Positions 37,987-44,895 of a stretch of 64,000 bases of DNA are shown in pieces (within the stretch, counting starts at the first letter, position 1; each line of letters starts with the position of its first letter). Under the pieces are notes generated by a model. That model ran no database searches, had not been told where the DNA came from, and worked only from the letters and a program-made list of their open reading frames with translations. Position numbers and translations under genes: made by a program. The DNA is from Streptosporangium sp. NBC_01495 (lineage in GTDB: Bacteria; Actinomycetota; Actinomycetes; Streptosporangiales; Streptosporangiaceae), in contig NZ_CP109430.1 in NCBI RefSeq assembly GCF_036250735.1, positions 1,364,001-1,428,000 of the forward strand, in the 5' to 3' direction.

Positions 37987-39015
37987 TCACTTGCGCGACT
38001 CCTTTCCGTTCAGCAGGCGGTTCGGGTTGGTGACCGCGATGGCGTGCCAGGCGGCGTCGCCGAGCGCGGGGTCCGGTGCGATGGCGTAGGGCTGGTCGGA
38101 ACCGCTCACCACGATGTCGACGCCGAGTTCGCGGACGATCGCGTCGATGGCGCGCGGGCCGTAGGAGGAGGTCTCCAGGAACAGGTCGGGATCGACCTGT
38201 CCCCGGCCCTCGCCGCCCCGGTTGGCCAGGCGCTCGGAGTGGAGCGGGGCCAGTCCGGCGAGCAGCGAGAAGCAGACCCGCAGATGGGGGTGGCGGGACC
38301 GCCCGAAGGCGGCGAAGGCGTACCACGCGGCGTGCATCTGCTGCACGTACGGCACGACGGCGGGCCACCAGCCGGGCCCCTCGGGCTCGGTGGCGGGGCC
38401 GGGGTGCACGAAGAGCGGCAGATCGCGCTCGGTGAGCACGTCGAGCAGCGGGGCGACCCTGGCCAGGCCCGCGGCGTCGCGCACGGCGGTCGCGGGCAGC
38501 TGGAGCCCGACGAGTCCCGGTCGCACTCCTCGCGCGCCGTCCGCCGCGCCGCCACCCTTCGCGTCGTTCCGTACGCCGTCTTTCGCGTCGCTCCCCATGC
38601 CGTCCCGGGCGAGGTCGCCCGCCGCGTTCCGTACGCCGCCCCGGGCGCCGTCTCCGGCGTCGAGGGTCTTGGCGAGCCTGGCGGGATCGATCTCGCTGAG
38701 GCAGGTCGCCGCCCAGGCGCCGAAGGGCGCGGGCAGGGCGAGGGCGTCCTCGTGGTAGGCGTCGATGATCGGCCAGGCGTCCTCGGGAGGCAGCGACTCG
38801 ATGCCGAGCGGGCTGGACAGCGACACGAGGGCCAGGTCGAGGCCCGCGTTCAGCGCGAGGCGCCCGGCGAGGTCGTGGTCGGCGGGATCGACCTCGTAGG
38901 CGGGTTCGCCGTCCAGGTGGAGGGTCCAGCCGTCGAGCCGGGGCGCGGTGGTGCGGCGTCTGAGCGCGTCCACGAACGCGGGCGTCCACAGATGCTGGTG
39001 AACGTCGACGGTCAC
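37987..39015 (-). CDS. Amidohydrolase 2 (ACMSD-like) family protein with internal low-complexity insertion
   Basis: A 342-residue TIM-barrel metal-dependent hydrolase/decarboxylase. The N-terminal metal motif is V-D-V-H-Q-H-L, a second His is in L-F-V-H-P-G-P-A, and the C-terminal Asp is in V-S-G-S-D-Q-P-Y. Residues ~120-165 are a Gly/Ala/Asp/Arg-rich insertion (D-A-G-D-G-A-R-G-G-V-R-N-A and diverged copies) not expected in the fold. Relatives decarboxylate or hydrolyse ring-derived carboxylates. It is the first gene after the LacI-controlled divergent promoter region. The 148 bp before the thiol dioxygenase gene are uninformative. Confidence 0.85.
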   Translation of the reverse strand: MTVDVHQHLWTPAFVDALRRRTTAPRLDGWTLHLDGEPAYEVDPADHDLAGRLALNAGLDLALVSLSSPLGIESLPPEDAWPIIDAYHEDALALPAPFGAWAATCLSEIDPARLAKTLDAGDGARGGVRNAAGDLARDGMGSDAKDGVRNDAKGGGAADGARGVRPGLVGLQLPATAVRDAAGLARVAPLLDVLTERDLPLFVHPGPATEPEGPGWWPAVVPYVQQMHAAWYAFAAFGRSRHPHLRVCFSLLAGLAPLHSERLANRGGEGRGQVDPDLFLETSSYGPRAIDAIVRELGVDIVVSGSDQPYAIAPDPALGDAAWHAIAVTNPNRLLNGKESRK

Positions 39016-39100
39016 GACGGATCTCCTCCTCCCACGCTTCGAGGTATTCCCTACCTAGAATAGGGGTAAACGCCTCCACCTCGCCACATCCAACAGTGAC

Positions 39101-39117
39101 ACGGTTCAGTGAACCGT
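39101..39117. promoter_or_regulatory. LacI-type operator ACGGTTCA-G-TGAACCGT plus an adjacent imperfect copy
   Basis: A perfect 8-base inverted repeat about one central base, followed within a few bases by the imperfect copy GTTTCA-G-TGAACC (39116-39128). It lies between the divergent amidohydrolase and LacI-type genes and is the likely binding site of the repressor encoded at 39239-40228. Confidence 0.75.
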
Positions 39118-39238
39118 TTCAGTGAACCGCTTCACCCCGCATCGTGTCAATACCTCCCAGCGCCTCTCGACTGCCACCCGGCGGCCCCGATCGCGCGGGG
39201 AGCGCGCCCTCGGAGGCCTCGAGGAATAGGCTGGTCCG

Positions 39239-40228
39239 ATGCCCCAGCCCCGGAAACGAGCGACCATCCGTGAGGTGGCGAAGGCCACCGGCCTGTCGCC
39301 CGCCGCCGTCTCCTACGCCCTGCGCGGCATGCAGGTGTCGGAGGAGACCATCGAGCGGGTGCGCCAGGCCGCGGCCGAGCTCGGTTACGAGGCCGACCCC
39401 ATCGCCCGCGCCCTGGCCAGCGGCCGGACCGGCATGATCGGCCTGCTCTGCGGCTCCCTGGAGGACCTCTGGCAGCAGGCGCTGGCCGTCGGCATCGGCC
39501 GCGCGCTCAAGGACAACGACCGCTACGCCCTGATCCTGGACGCCGCGGGAGACCCCGCCAGGGAGCACACGCTCGCCAGGCAACTCCGCGACCAGCGGGT
39601 GGACGCGCTCATCGTGCAGCCGGTCGATCCCGCGGCGCCGCTCTGGGCCGAGCTGTGCGAGGGGCTGCCGGTGGTGTCGATCGGCGACGCCCTGGCCGGG
39701 ACGCGCGCCGCGGGCGAGGTCGTCTTCGACAACCGGGCCGGGGTGACCCTCGCCCTGGAGCACCTGCGCCAGCGGGGCCACCGGCGCCTGGCCGTCCTCA
39801 CCTCGACCCGGGCCAGCACCCCCGACCGGCCCGCCGACGTGCACGTCATGGCCGAGGCAGGGCGGCTGGGCCTGGACATCGACCTGGTCACCGCCTCGCA
39901 GTCACTGGGACCCGCCACCCGGGTCGCGGGCGAGATGCTCGACGCCGGCCACCGGGCGTTCTTCTGTTTCGCCGACTCGATCGCCTACGGCGTCTACGCG
40001 GCCTCCGCCGAGCGGAAGCTGGGCATCCCGTTCGAGGTGTCCGTGATGGGTTACGACGACCATCCCATGTCGGGCCTGCTCACCCCCGGCCTGACCACGG
40101 TCGACTGGGACATCGACGGCATCGTCCGCGCCGCCGTCCGCATCGTCGTGGCCGCCGCCGACGGCAACACGCGCCGTCGCCGCATCGTCCAGGCCCCCCA
40201 GCTCCGCGAGCGAGGCTCGGTGGGCTGA
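39239..40228 (+). CDS. LacI-family transcriptional regulator of the amidohydrolase/ABC locus
   Basis: A 329-residue LacI/GalR protein: HTH A-T-I-R-E-V-A-K-A-T-G-L-S-P-A-A-V-S-Y-A-L-R-G at the N-terminus, the hinge E-L-G-Y-E-A-D-P-I-A-R-A-L-A, then the effector-binding domain ending V-M-G-Y-D-D-H-P-M. It is divergent from the amidohydrolase gene with an operator pair between them, so it probably represses that operon and itself. The ligand is likely a pathway substrate or product rather than a sugar. The C-terminus is followed by a 9-bp tandem repeat. Confidence 0.92.
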   Translation: MPQPRKRATIREVAKATGLSPAAVSYALRGMQVSEETIERVRQAAAELGYEADPIARALASGRTGMIGLLCGSLEDLWQQALAVGIGRALKDNDRYALILDAAGDPAREHTLARQLRDQRVDALIVQPVDPAAPLWAELCEGLPVVSIGDALAGTRAAGEVVFDNRAGVTLALEHLRQRGHRRLAVLTSTRASTPDRPADVHVMAEAGRLGLDIDLVTASQSLGPATRVAGEMLDAGHRAFFCFADSIAYGVYAASAERKLGIPFEVSVMGYDDHPMSGLLTPGLTTVDWDIDGIVRAAVRIVVAAADGNTRRRRIVQAPQLRERGSVG

Positions 40229-40238
40229 CCCGGCCCGG

Positions 40239-40274
40239 GGGCCTCAGGGGCCTCAGGGGCCTCAGGGGCCTCAG
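40239..40274. repeat. 9-bp tandem repeat GGGCCTCAG x4
   Basis: Four exact consecutive copies lie between the convergent LacI and ammonia-lyase-like genes. Each copy supplies a TGA on the minus strand, and the lyase stop codon (40271-40273) falls in the last copy. Confidence 0.9.
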
Positions 40275-41689
40275 GGGGCGAGGCCGGGCAGCAGCCCGCG
40301 CGCCGCGTCGAGGTCGGCGTCCAGGGGGCGGTCCTCCATCGCGGGATCGAGCGGCAGGTCGCAGGGCAGGCCGCGCAGCCGCAGGGCCCGTACGGAGGCC
40401 ACCAGCTCGCACGCCAGGACGATCTCCAGCGGTTCGGCGGCGGCGAGCGCGGAACGGGCCGCCTGCGGGGTGAAGCTCGCGTGGTCCTCGGTGCCCAGGG
40501 AGAGCACGGCTCCGCCCAGGGTGACCGGGGCGGCCAGGTGGCGCAGCTCGGCCAGCGCGGAGTGCGCGACGTATTCGAGGATCATGACCCCGGACAGCCC
40601 GGGACGCTCGGCGAGGAAGGGCAGCAGGCCCGTGTGGGCCGGATCGTTCAGGGTGGCGAGCCTGGCGGCGCTCAGCGTCGCGGTCTGCACGAGCGCGGCC
40701 CGCAGGGCGTCGAGGGCGAGCGCGACCCGCGCCGAGTGGAAGTTGCCGTTGTGCCAGGCCCGGCCATCGGCGATCAGCGGGTTCTCGGGAGCCGCGTTCA
40801 TCTCCTCGGTGATCGTCCGCTCCGCCCGGCCGAGAGCGTCGAGGACGGCCCCGTGGACCTGCGGGAAGGCTCGGTAGCCGTACGGGTCCTGGACGCGGCG
40901 CGGGCTGGTGGAGCCGACCATGGCGCGCAGCCCGGCCGCGACCTCGGTCTGTTCGGGGCCGCGTTGCACGACGGGGGAGAGCGGTTCGAGCGAGGCGTCG
41001 ATCGCCCGGAAGGAGCGGGCCGCGACCGCGGTGGCGGCGGCCAGGAGGATCCTCAGGCGGTGACAGGCCAGCGCCGCGTCCGCCAGGGTCGCCGCGCCCG
41101 AGCTGATGAACGGCAGCGCGTCACCCGAGGCGAGCGCGAACCGGGGTACGGGATCCCCCGCTCGCGTCCCGGAGGGGCCGCCCCCGGCCCGTTTCCAGGA
41201 CGCTGTGTCCCCGGCCCGTACGTCCTCCGCGGGCGGGGTCCAGGGAAGCTCGCCCAGGAGGCAGAGTGCGGTGGTGGCCAGGGCGGTGAGGTCGCCGGTG
41301 CCGATGGCGCCGTAGGTGCGGATCGGCGGGGTGAGGCCCCGGTTGACGGCGGCGGCGAGGACGGGCAGGAGGGCCGGGTCGACCCCCGAGCCGCCGGCCA
41401 GCAGTTGGTTGAGGCGGACCACGAGGGTGGCACGGGCGCGGAACTCCTCGATCGCCGGTCCGGCGCCGCCCGCGTGGCTGCGGAGCAGGTCCAGGCCGGT
41501 GTCCTCGGCCCGCACGTCCTTGTTGGCGCCCACGCCGGTGGTCCGGCCGTACACGGGCCCGTGGAGCAGGCCGGCCATCTGCCATGCCGCCTCCGCACGG
41601 CCGGTGGAGCCCAGCGAGATCCCGGAGCCGTGGGCCGCCCGGTAGACCTGTTCGCAGGTCAGGTGGGCGCCGTCAAGGACGAGGGTCAT
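40271..41689 (-). CDS. Histidine/aromatic ammonia-lyase family protein with Gly-Thr-Gly in place of the MIO triad
   Basis: A 472-residue member of the HAL/PAL fold. V-Y-G-R-T-T-G-V-G-A matches the catalytic-Tyr 'YGVNTGFG' segment, E-M-N-A-A-P-E-N-P-L-I matches the family 'SxTDNPL' region, and H-N-G-N-F-H matches 'SGGNFHG'. Characterised lyases make the MIO electrophile from Ala-Ser-Gly followed by Asp-Leu; here the aligned residues are Gly130-Thr131-Gly132-Asp-Leu. This would hinder or alter MIO formation. A short Gly/Arg/Ser linker near residues 160-180 also looks inserted. Substrate and even lyase activity are uncertain. It converges with the LacI gene and follows the holin-like gene by 5 bp. 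Confidence 0.8.
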   Translation of the reverse strand: MTLVLDGAHLTCEQVYRAAHGSGISLGSTGRAEAAWQMAGLLHGPVYGRTTGVGANKDVRAEDTGLDLLRSHAGGAGPAIEEFRARATLVVRLNQLLAGGSGVDPALLPVLAAAVNRGLTPPIRTYGAIGTGDLTALATTALCLLGELPWTPPAEDVRAGDTASWKRAGGGPSGTRAGDPVPRFALASGDALPFISSGAATLADAALACHRLRILLAAATAVAARSFRAIDASLEPLSPVVQRGPEQTEVAAGLRAMVGSTSPRRVQDPYGYRAFPQVHGAVLDALGRAERTITEEMNAAPENPLIADGRAWHNGNFHSARVALALDALRAALVQTATLSAARLATLNDPAHTGLLPFLAERPGLSGVMILEYVAHSALAELRHLAAPVTLGGAVLSLGTEDHASFTPQAARSALAAAEPLEIVLACELVASVRALRLRGLPCDLPLDPAMEDRPLDADLDAARGLLPGLAP

Positions 41690-41693
41690 CGGC

Positions 41694-42074
41694 TCAGTCG
41701 CCGACGATCGCGTCGAGGATCAGGTCGAGCAGCCAGCTGACCAGGCCGATGATGATCGCGCCCCAGAACGCGGCCCAGAAGCCCTCGACGTGGAAGGGCA
41801 GCCGGAGCTGCTCGGCGATCCAGCTGGTCAGCAGCAGCAGCCCGGCGTTGACCACCAGGGCGAACAGGCCGAGCGTGAGGATGTAGAAGGCGCAGCCGAG
41901 CGTCGCGATGATCGGCTTCAGGACCGCGTTGACGATCCCGAAGACGAGGGCGACGGCGACGAGTGTGCCGATCTCCTTGAGCGGGGTCTTCGCGGACACC
42001 GTGATGCCGTCCACGAACTGGGTCGCCGCCCACAGAGCGGCTGCTACAACCAGTATTTTGATGATTATTTTCAC
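41694..42074 (-). CDS. Phage-holin-family (4-TM superfamily IV type) membrane protein
   Basis: A 126-residue protein with four predicted membrane helices (roughly residues 3-20, 35-52, 58-80, 95-120), resembling the widespread actinobacterial 'phage holin family' proteins. These are chromosomal and not evidence of a prophage. GTG at 42074 preceded by CGAGGA is chosen as start. It ends 5 bp before the lyase-like gene on the same strand; a functional link is doubtful. Confidence 0.85.
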   Translation of the reverse strand: MKIIIKILVVAAALWAATQFVDGITVSAKTPLKEIGTLVAVALVFGIVNAVLKPIIATLGCAFYILTLGLFALVVNAGLLLLTSWIAEQLRLPFHVEGFWAAFWGAIIIGLVSWLLDLILDAIVGD

Positions 42075-42262
42075 GTTTTGGGATCCTCGCATGGATAGTC
42101 GGACGGGCGATAGATCTGCACCCTGAGAGTGGATATATACGCATAGCAGGGATTTCGCTGGTCGGTTCGGCGCCCGCGGTTCCGATCACCGCGAGCGACG
42201 CGGTCCCACCGTCGCCGGGGACGGCGAGCCGGCCCCGGCGCCCGTGGAAAGTTTCGCATCCG

Positions 42263-42278
42263 TGACCGTATGCGGTCA
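42263..42278. promoter_or_regulatory. Operator-like palindrome TGACCG-TATG-CGGTCA
   Basis: Perfect six-base arms about TATG in the 310-bp region between the holin-like gene and the Pro-rich protein gene, about 107 bp upstream of the latter. The rest of that region (42075-42384) holds no gene I can support. Confidence 0.45.
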
Positions 42279-42384
42279 TGAAAGTGGCGAGATCCTGTCA
42301 GGGGCGCCGCTCCCCGGCGGGGAGAAGCGCCACCGGGTGGGAAGGTCCCAGGTGAGGAGCACGAATCGCCGAGGGGGCCTCATC

Positions 42385-42945
42385 ATGTCCGATGACCGAT
42401 CGTCCACTGGCCGACAGGGAAAGCCGTCCGCGGGAACCGGGACGGAACCCGGCCCCGTCCCCAAGCCCGGTCCCGTCCCCAAACCCGGTCCCCCGCCTGA
42501 GCCTGGACCGTCACCTGAGCCCGGTTCCGTCCCCAAACCTGGCCCCGTCCCCAAGCCCGGTCCCCCGCCTGAGCCTGGCCCCGTCCCCAAGCCCGGTCCC
42601 CCGCCTGAGCCTGGCCCCGTCCCCAAGCCCGGTCCCCCGCCTGAGCCCGGTCCCGTTCCCAAGCCTGGCCCTCTGCCTGAGCCTGGCCCTCTGCCTGAGC
42701 CTGGCCCTCTGCCTGAGCCTGGCCCTCTGCCTGAGCCTGGCCCTCTGCCTGAACCCGGTCCTCTGCCTGAACCCGGCCCCGTTCCCAAGCCCGGCCCTCC
42801 GCCCAAGCCCGGTCCGCTACCCGAGCCCAGCCCTCCGCCCAAGCCCGGTCCGCCGCCCAGGCCCGCCCCTCCGCCCAGGCCCGGCCCGGGGACCAAGCCG
42901 GAAGCGGAAGCAGTCCGGCCCCGGGCCCGAGTGACATCGGCCTGA
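42385..42945 (+). CDS. Proline-rich hexapeptide-repeat protein
   Basis: A 186-residue protein. After ~22 ordinary residues (M-S-D-D-R-S-S-T-G-R-Q) it consists of about 25 copies of the hexapeptide P-G-P-[VPL]-P-[KE], ending in a short basic tail. The ATG has GAGGGGG upstream. No signal peptide or membrane segment is visible, so the repeat is probably an extended, disordered cytosolic or surface-linker segment. The periodic Lys/Glu alternation creates charge blocks. The opposite strand also has an open Gly-rich frame, but the plus frame has the better start. Function unknown; expression is not certain. Confidence 0.6.
   Translation: MSDDRSSTGRQGKPSAGTGTEPGPVPKPGPVPKPGPPPEPGPSPEPGSVPKPGPVPKPGPPPEPGPVPKPGPPPEPGPVPKPGPPPEPGPVPKPGPLPEPGPLPEPGPLPEPGPLPEPGPLPEPGPLPEPGPVPKPGPPPKPGPLPEPSPPPKPGPPPRPAPPPRPGPGTKPEAEAVRPRARVTSA
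42450..42890 (+). repeat. 18-bp tandem repeat array encoding P-G-P-x-P-[KE]
   Basis: Imperfect 18-bp units (consensus close to CCTGAGCCTGGCCCTCTG) run through most of the gene. The middle section (about 42660-42770) has the most homogeneous copies, suggesting recent expansion there. Confidence 0.85.
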
Positions 42946-43160
42946 CCGTGGGAAAACGGCTCACCTCGCGCGGATTCATCGTGTTCGACCACGAGGATCG
43001 CGTGCCCGACCTGATCGCGGAGGTGGGCAGCCGGCTCCGTGAGGGCGGGCTCACCTTCCCCGAAACCGTCGTCGACGGCCTGGAGAACGCCCGGCAGGCG
43101 TTCATCGACATGCCCAGCGGCGCCGACACCGGAAAGACGCCGATCCGGTCGGCGCGCTGA
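42921..43160 (+). pseudogene. 3' fragment of an NADP-dependent MDR oxidoreductase gene
   Basis: The ~75 codons encode the C-terminus of the CurA/leukotriene-B4-dehydrogenase-like MDR family: V-G-K-R-L-T-S-R-G-F-I-V-F-D-H-E-D-R, then F-P-E-T-V-V-D-G-L-E-N-A-R-Q-A-F-I, matching the family's 'kRltirGFiv.Dh' and 'yrEtvveGlenap.AFi' ends. The remaining ~250 residues of the enzyme are missing and the fragment overlaps the end of the Pro-rich gene in another frame. A GTG at 42948 could give a 70-residue peptide, but a functional product is unlikely. Confidence 0.75.
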
Positions 43161-43221
43161 TGGTGCATACCGTCAATTGCGCATGATGGTCATATTCTCG
43201 GGGCAGAAGGGGCGTGAGGGG

Positions 43222-43506
43222 GTGGGTCTGTTGGAAACGGACGAGCTTGAGTCGCTGTCGGCCCAGGAACTGCATGATCGCGCGGTCCACTACGCCGTGC
43301 ACCACGGAGATCTCGGCTTCCTGTGGGAGCTGCTCACGTTGATCCCCGCGGCGGAGGCGTCCGCGGGCAACGAGGACCAGACAACCAACGACCTCAGCCG
43401 GGTCTCGGCCCTGCTCAGCGACGCGATGGCCTCGGGCCACGGGGAACTGGGCGAGGCGCTGCGGCCGTTCTACATCGAATACCTGTCCAAACATCCCGAG
43501 GCCTGA
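43222..43506 (+). CDS. Small conserved hypothetical protein
   Basis: A 94-residue, mainly helical acidic protein (L-E-S-L-S-A-Q-E-L-H-D-R-A-V-H-Y-A, F-L-W-E-L-L-T-L-I-P-A-A-E-A, L-R-P-F-Y-I-E-Y-L). It looks like a short actinobacterial conserved protein of unknown function. The GTG at 43222 is chosen; an in-frame ATG at 43183 would add 13 residues but lacks a ribosome site. Confidence 0.65.
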   Translation: MGLLETDELESLSAQELHDRAVHYAVHHGDLGFLWELLTLIPAAEASAGNEDQTTNDLSRVSALLSDAMASGHGELGEALRPFYIEYLSKHPEA

Positions 43507-43594
43507 GGCGGGTCCCGTTCCCGCCGTAACCCGGGCGTTCCTCCATCTGCGGGCCTCTGTAGGGTGATCGGCAGGTTTTCAGGGGAGGAACGCC

Positions 43595-43990
43595 ATGGCA
43601 CAGGTGAGAGTGGAGCGGACCGAGGACGGGTTCGTGGCGCGCAACGACCGTGGAGCCGAGGTGGCCATGGGCGGCGGTGACGAGCAGGGAGTGTTCACCC
43701 CCGTGGAGTTGCTGCTCGCGGCACTCGGCGGCTGCAACATCGTCACCGTGGAGCCGCTGACGGCCCAGCGCGGCCACCGCATGGTCCGCCTGGCGATGAC
43801 CGTCCGGGCCGAGAAGGTCGAGGCCGCCAGGCTGGGGCCGATCACCATCACCTACGACGTGGAGCTGCCCGAGGGCGACGAGAAGGCCGCCGAGGTCCTC
43901 CGTGCCGTGGCCCACCGCGTCGAGGAGAAGTACTGCACGGTGAGCCAGGCCCTGAAGGACAACCTCGAGATCAACCTCGAACTCCCCTGA
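43595..43990 (+). CDS. OsmC-family peroxidase-like protein
   Basis: A 131-residue OsmC/Ohr-family protein. F-T-P-V-E-L-L-L-A-A-L-G-G-C-N contains the first redox Cys, and H-R-V-E-E-K-Y-C-T-V-S-Q-A-L the second, the usual pair that reduces organic hydroperoxides. The ATG follows GGGGAGGAACGCC. Isolated in this context. Confidence 0.93.
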   Translation: MAQVRVERTEDGFVARNDRGAEVAMGGGDEQGVFTPVELLLAALGGCNIVTVEPLTAQRGHRMVRLAMTVRAEKVEAARLGPITITYDVELPEGDEKAAEVLRAVAHRVEEKYCTVSQALKDNLEINLELP

Positions 43991-44100
43991 CGGCCTCGCC
44001 GGGAACCCGCGGAACCGCTTCGCCGGGCACCGCGACGGCGCCGGCCGGAAACCCGATGATCGCGGCGGTCCGAGCCGGAACGGCCGACGGGCTTCCGGCC

Positions 44101-44192
44101 CACGCCCGAGGTCGTGCCCGTGTCCGTGCCCACGCCCGAGGTCGTGTCCGTGCCCACGCCCGAGGTCGTGTCCGTGCCCACGCCCGAGGTCG
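44101..44192. repeat. 24-bp tandem repeat, about 3.6 copies
   Basis: Unit CACGCCCGAGGTCGTGTCCGTGCC: a first copy carrying a 6-bp insertion (44101-44130), two exact copies, and a partial fourth. It lies in non-coding sequence between OsmC and the tRNA. Open frames through it on both strands are low-complexity Arg/Ala or Thr/Gly repeats and were not called as genes. Confidence 0.85.
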
Positions 44193-44442
44193 AGGCCCTC
44201 GGCCGGCGCCGGGAACCAATGCGCCCGCGATCCCGAACCAATGCGATCGACCCCTTGACGGCGGGTTTTCGCGTGCCCGCAGGGGGCTGACGGCGCTTCG
44301 GTGATACCGGGTCAAGGTTGGGTGTAGGCGCAAAATCAACCTTTGGATGACGCGCCCGTTACATTTGACTAGGTAGTGTTATTGCAGGTCGAGGGGTCTG
44401 CGAAGCCCGGGGGGAGCGTTGCAGAGACTTTTCACCGGATAA

Positions 44443-44552
44443 GAACGCGAGGGGGATCGCGTTCCTGAGCGGAGCCGCCGAAGTCTTGGGGGAGATGACG
44501 GCAAAGCCCGCGAAGAGGCCGGGGCCGGACAGTTGGGGGACTGTCCGGCCCC
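44443..44552 (+). ncRNA. Hairpin-rich intergenic segment, possible structured RNA or attenuator
   Basis: Two strong stems lie in the ~500 bp before the tRNA: GAACGCG-AGGGGGAT-CGCGTTC (44443-44464) and GGGGCCGGACAGT-TGGGGG-ACTGTCCGGCCCC (44521-44552, 13 perfect pairs, 6-base loop). No T-run follows the second stem. An 81-codon frame from TTG 44486 spans it but lacks convincing protein character. The remaining sequence 43991-44708 contains no gene I can support. Confidence 0.3.
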
Positions 44553-44708
44553 GAGTCTGTGTCGGGCCGGACGGTGTCCCGACGGTCCTGATAATCCGGC
44601 GCGGTTCACCTGGGACCGGACAGAACCGTACAGGGCCGTACAGGGCCGAACGGGATCAACCGGGGTGCGAGCGCGCTGAGGCTGCTGCTAGAGTTACCTC
44701 CGTTGCAA

Positions 44709-44785
44709 GCGCCGCTAGCTCAGTTGGTTAGAGCAGCTGACTCTTAATCAGCGGGTCCGGGGTTCGAGTCCCTGGCGGCGCACCA
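44709..44785 (+). tRNA. tRNA-Lys (anticodon CTT), CCA encoded
   Basis: A full cloverleaf is present. The acceptor stem GCGCCGC pairs with GCGGCGC, the D-arm is AGCTCAGTTGGTTAGAGCA, and the anticodon stem-loop CTGACTCTTAATCAG has CTT at its centre. The T-arm contains GGTTCGAGTCC, the discriminator is A, and the 3' CCA is encoded. Confidence 0.97.
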
Positions 44786-44805
44786 CCGGCTGAGGCCGAC
44801 GACCT

Positions 44806-44843
44806 GGGCACCTTCCGCATCGCGGAGGTGCCCTCAGTCTTTT
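44806..44843 (+). terminator. Terminator downstream of tRNA-Lys
   Basis: GGGCACCTTCCG-CATCG-CGGAGGTGCCC forms an ~11-bp stem with one bulged T, followed by TCAGTCTTTT, 20 bp after the tRNA. Confidence 0.75.
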
Positions 44844-44895
44844 CCGGCCTGGCGCGGGCTCCTCCCACCCGGTCAGCCCCCTCCCGTACGGATGC

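Noticed and set aside
41694-42074. Prophage remnant signalled by the holin-like gene
   Set aside because: The four-helix 'phage holin family' protein is widespread on actinobacterial chromosomes and no other phage gene is nearby.
42276-42992. Gly-rich protein on the minus strand opposite the Pro-rich gene
   Set aside because: It is the mirror frame of the same repeat, without a ribosome site; the plus-strand frame has GAGGGGG before its ATG.
44056-44304. Arg/Ala-rich protein spanning the 24-bp repeat
   Set aside because: Low-complexity frame created by the repeat on both strands; no ribosome site or homology.
44486-44731. 81-residue ORF before the tRNA
   Set aside because: It starts with TTG, runs across the strong hairpin and ends inside the tRNA gene; composition is not convincing.
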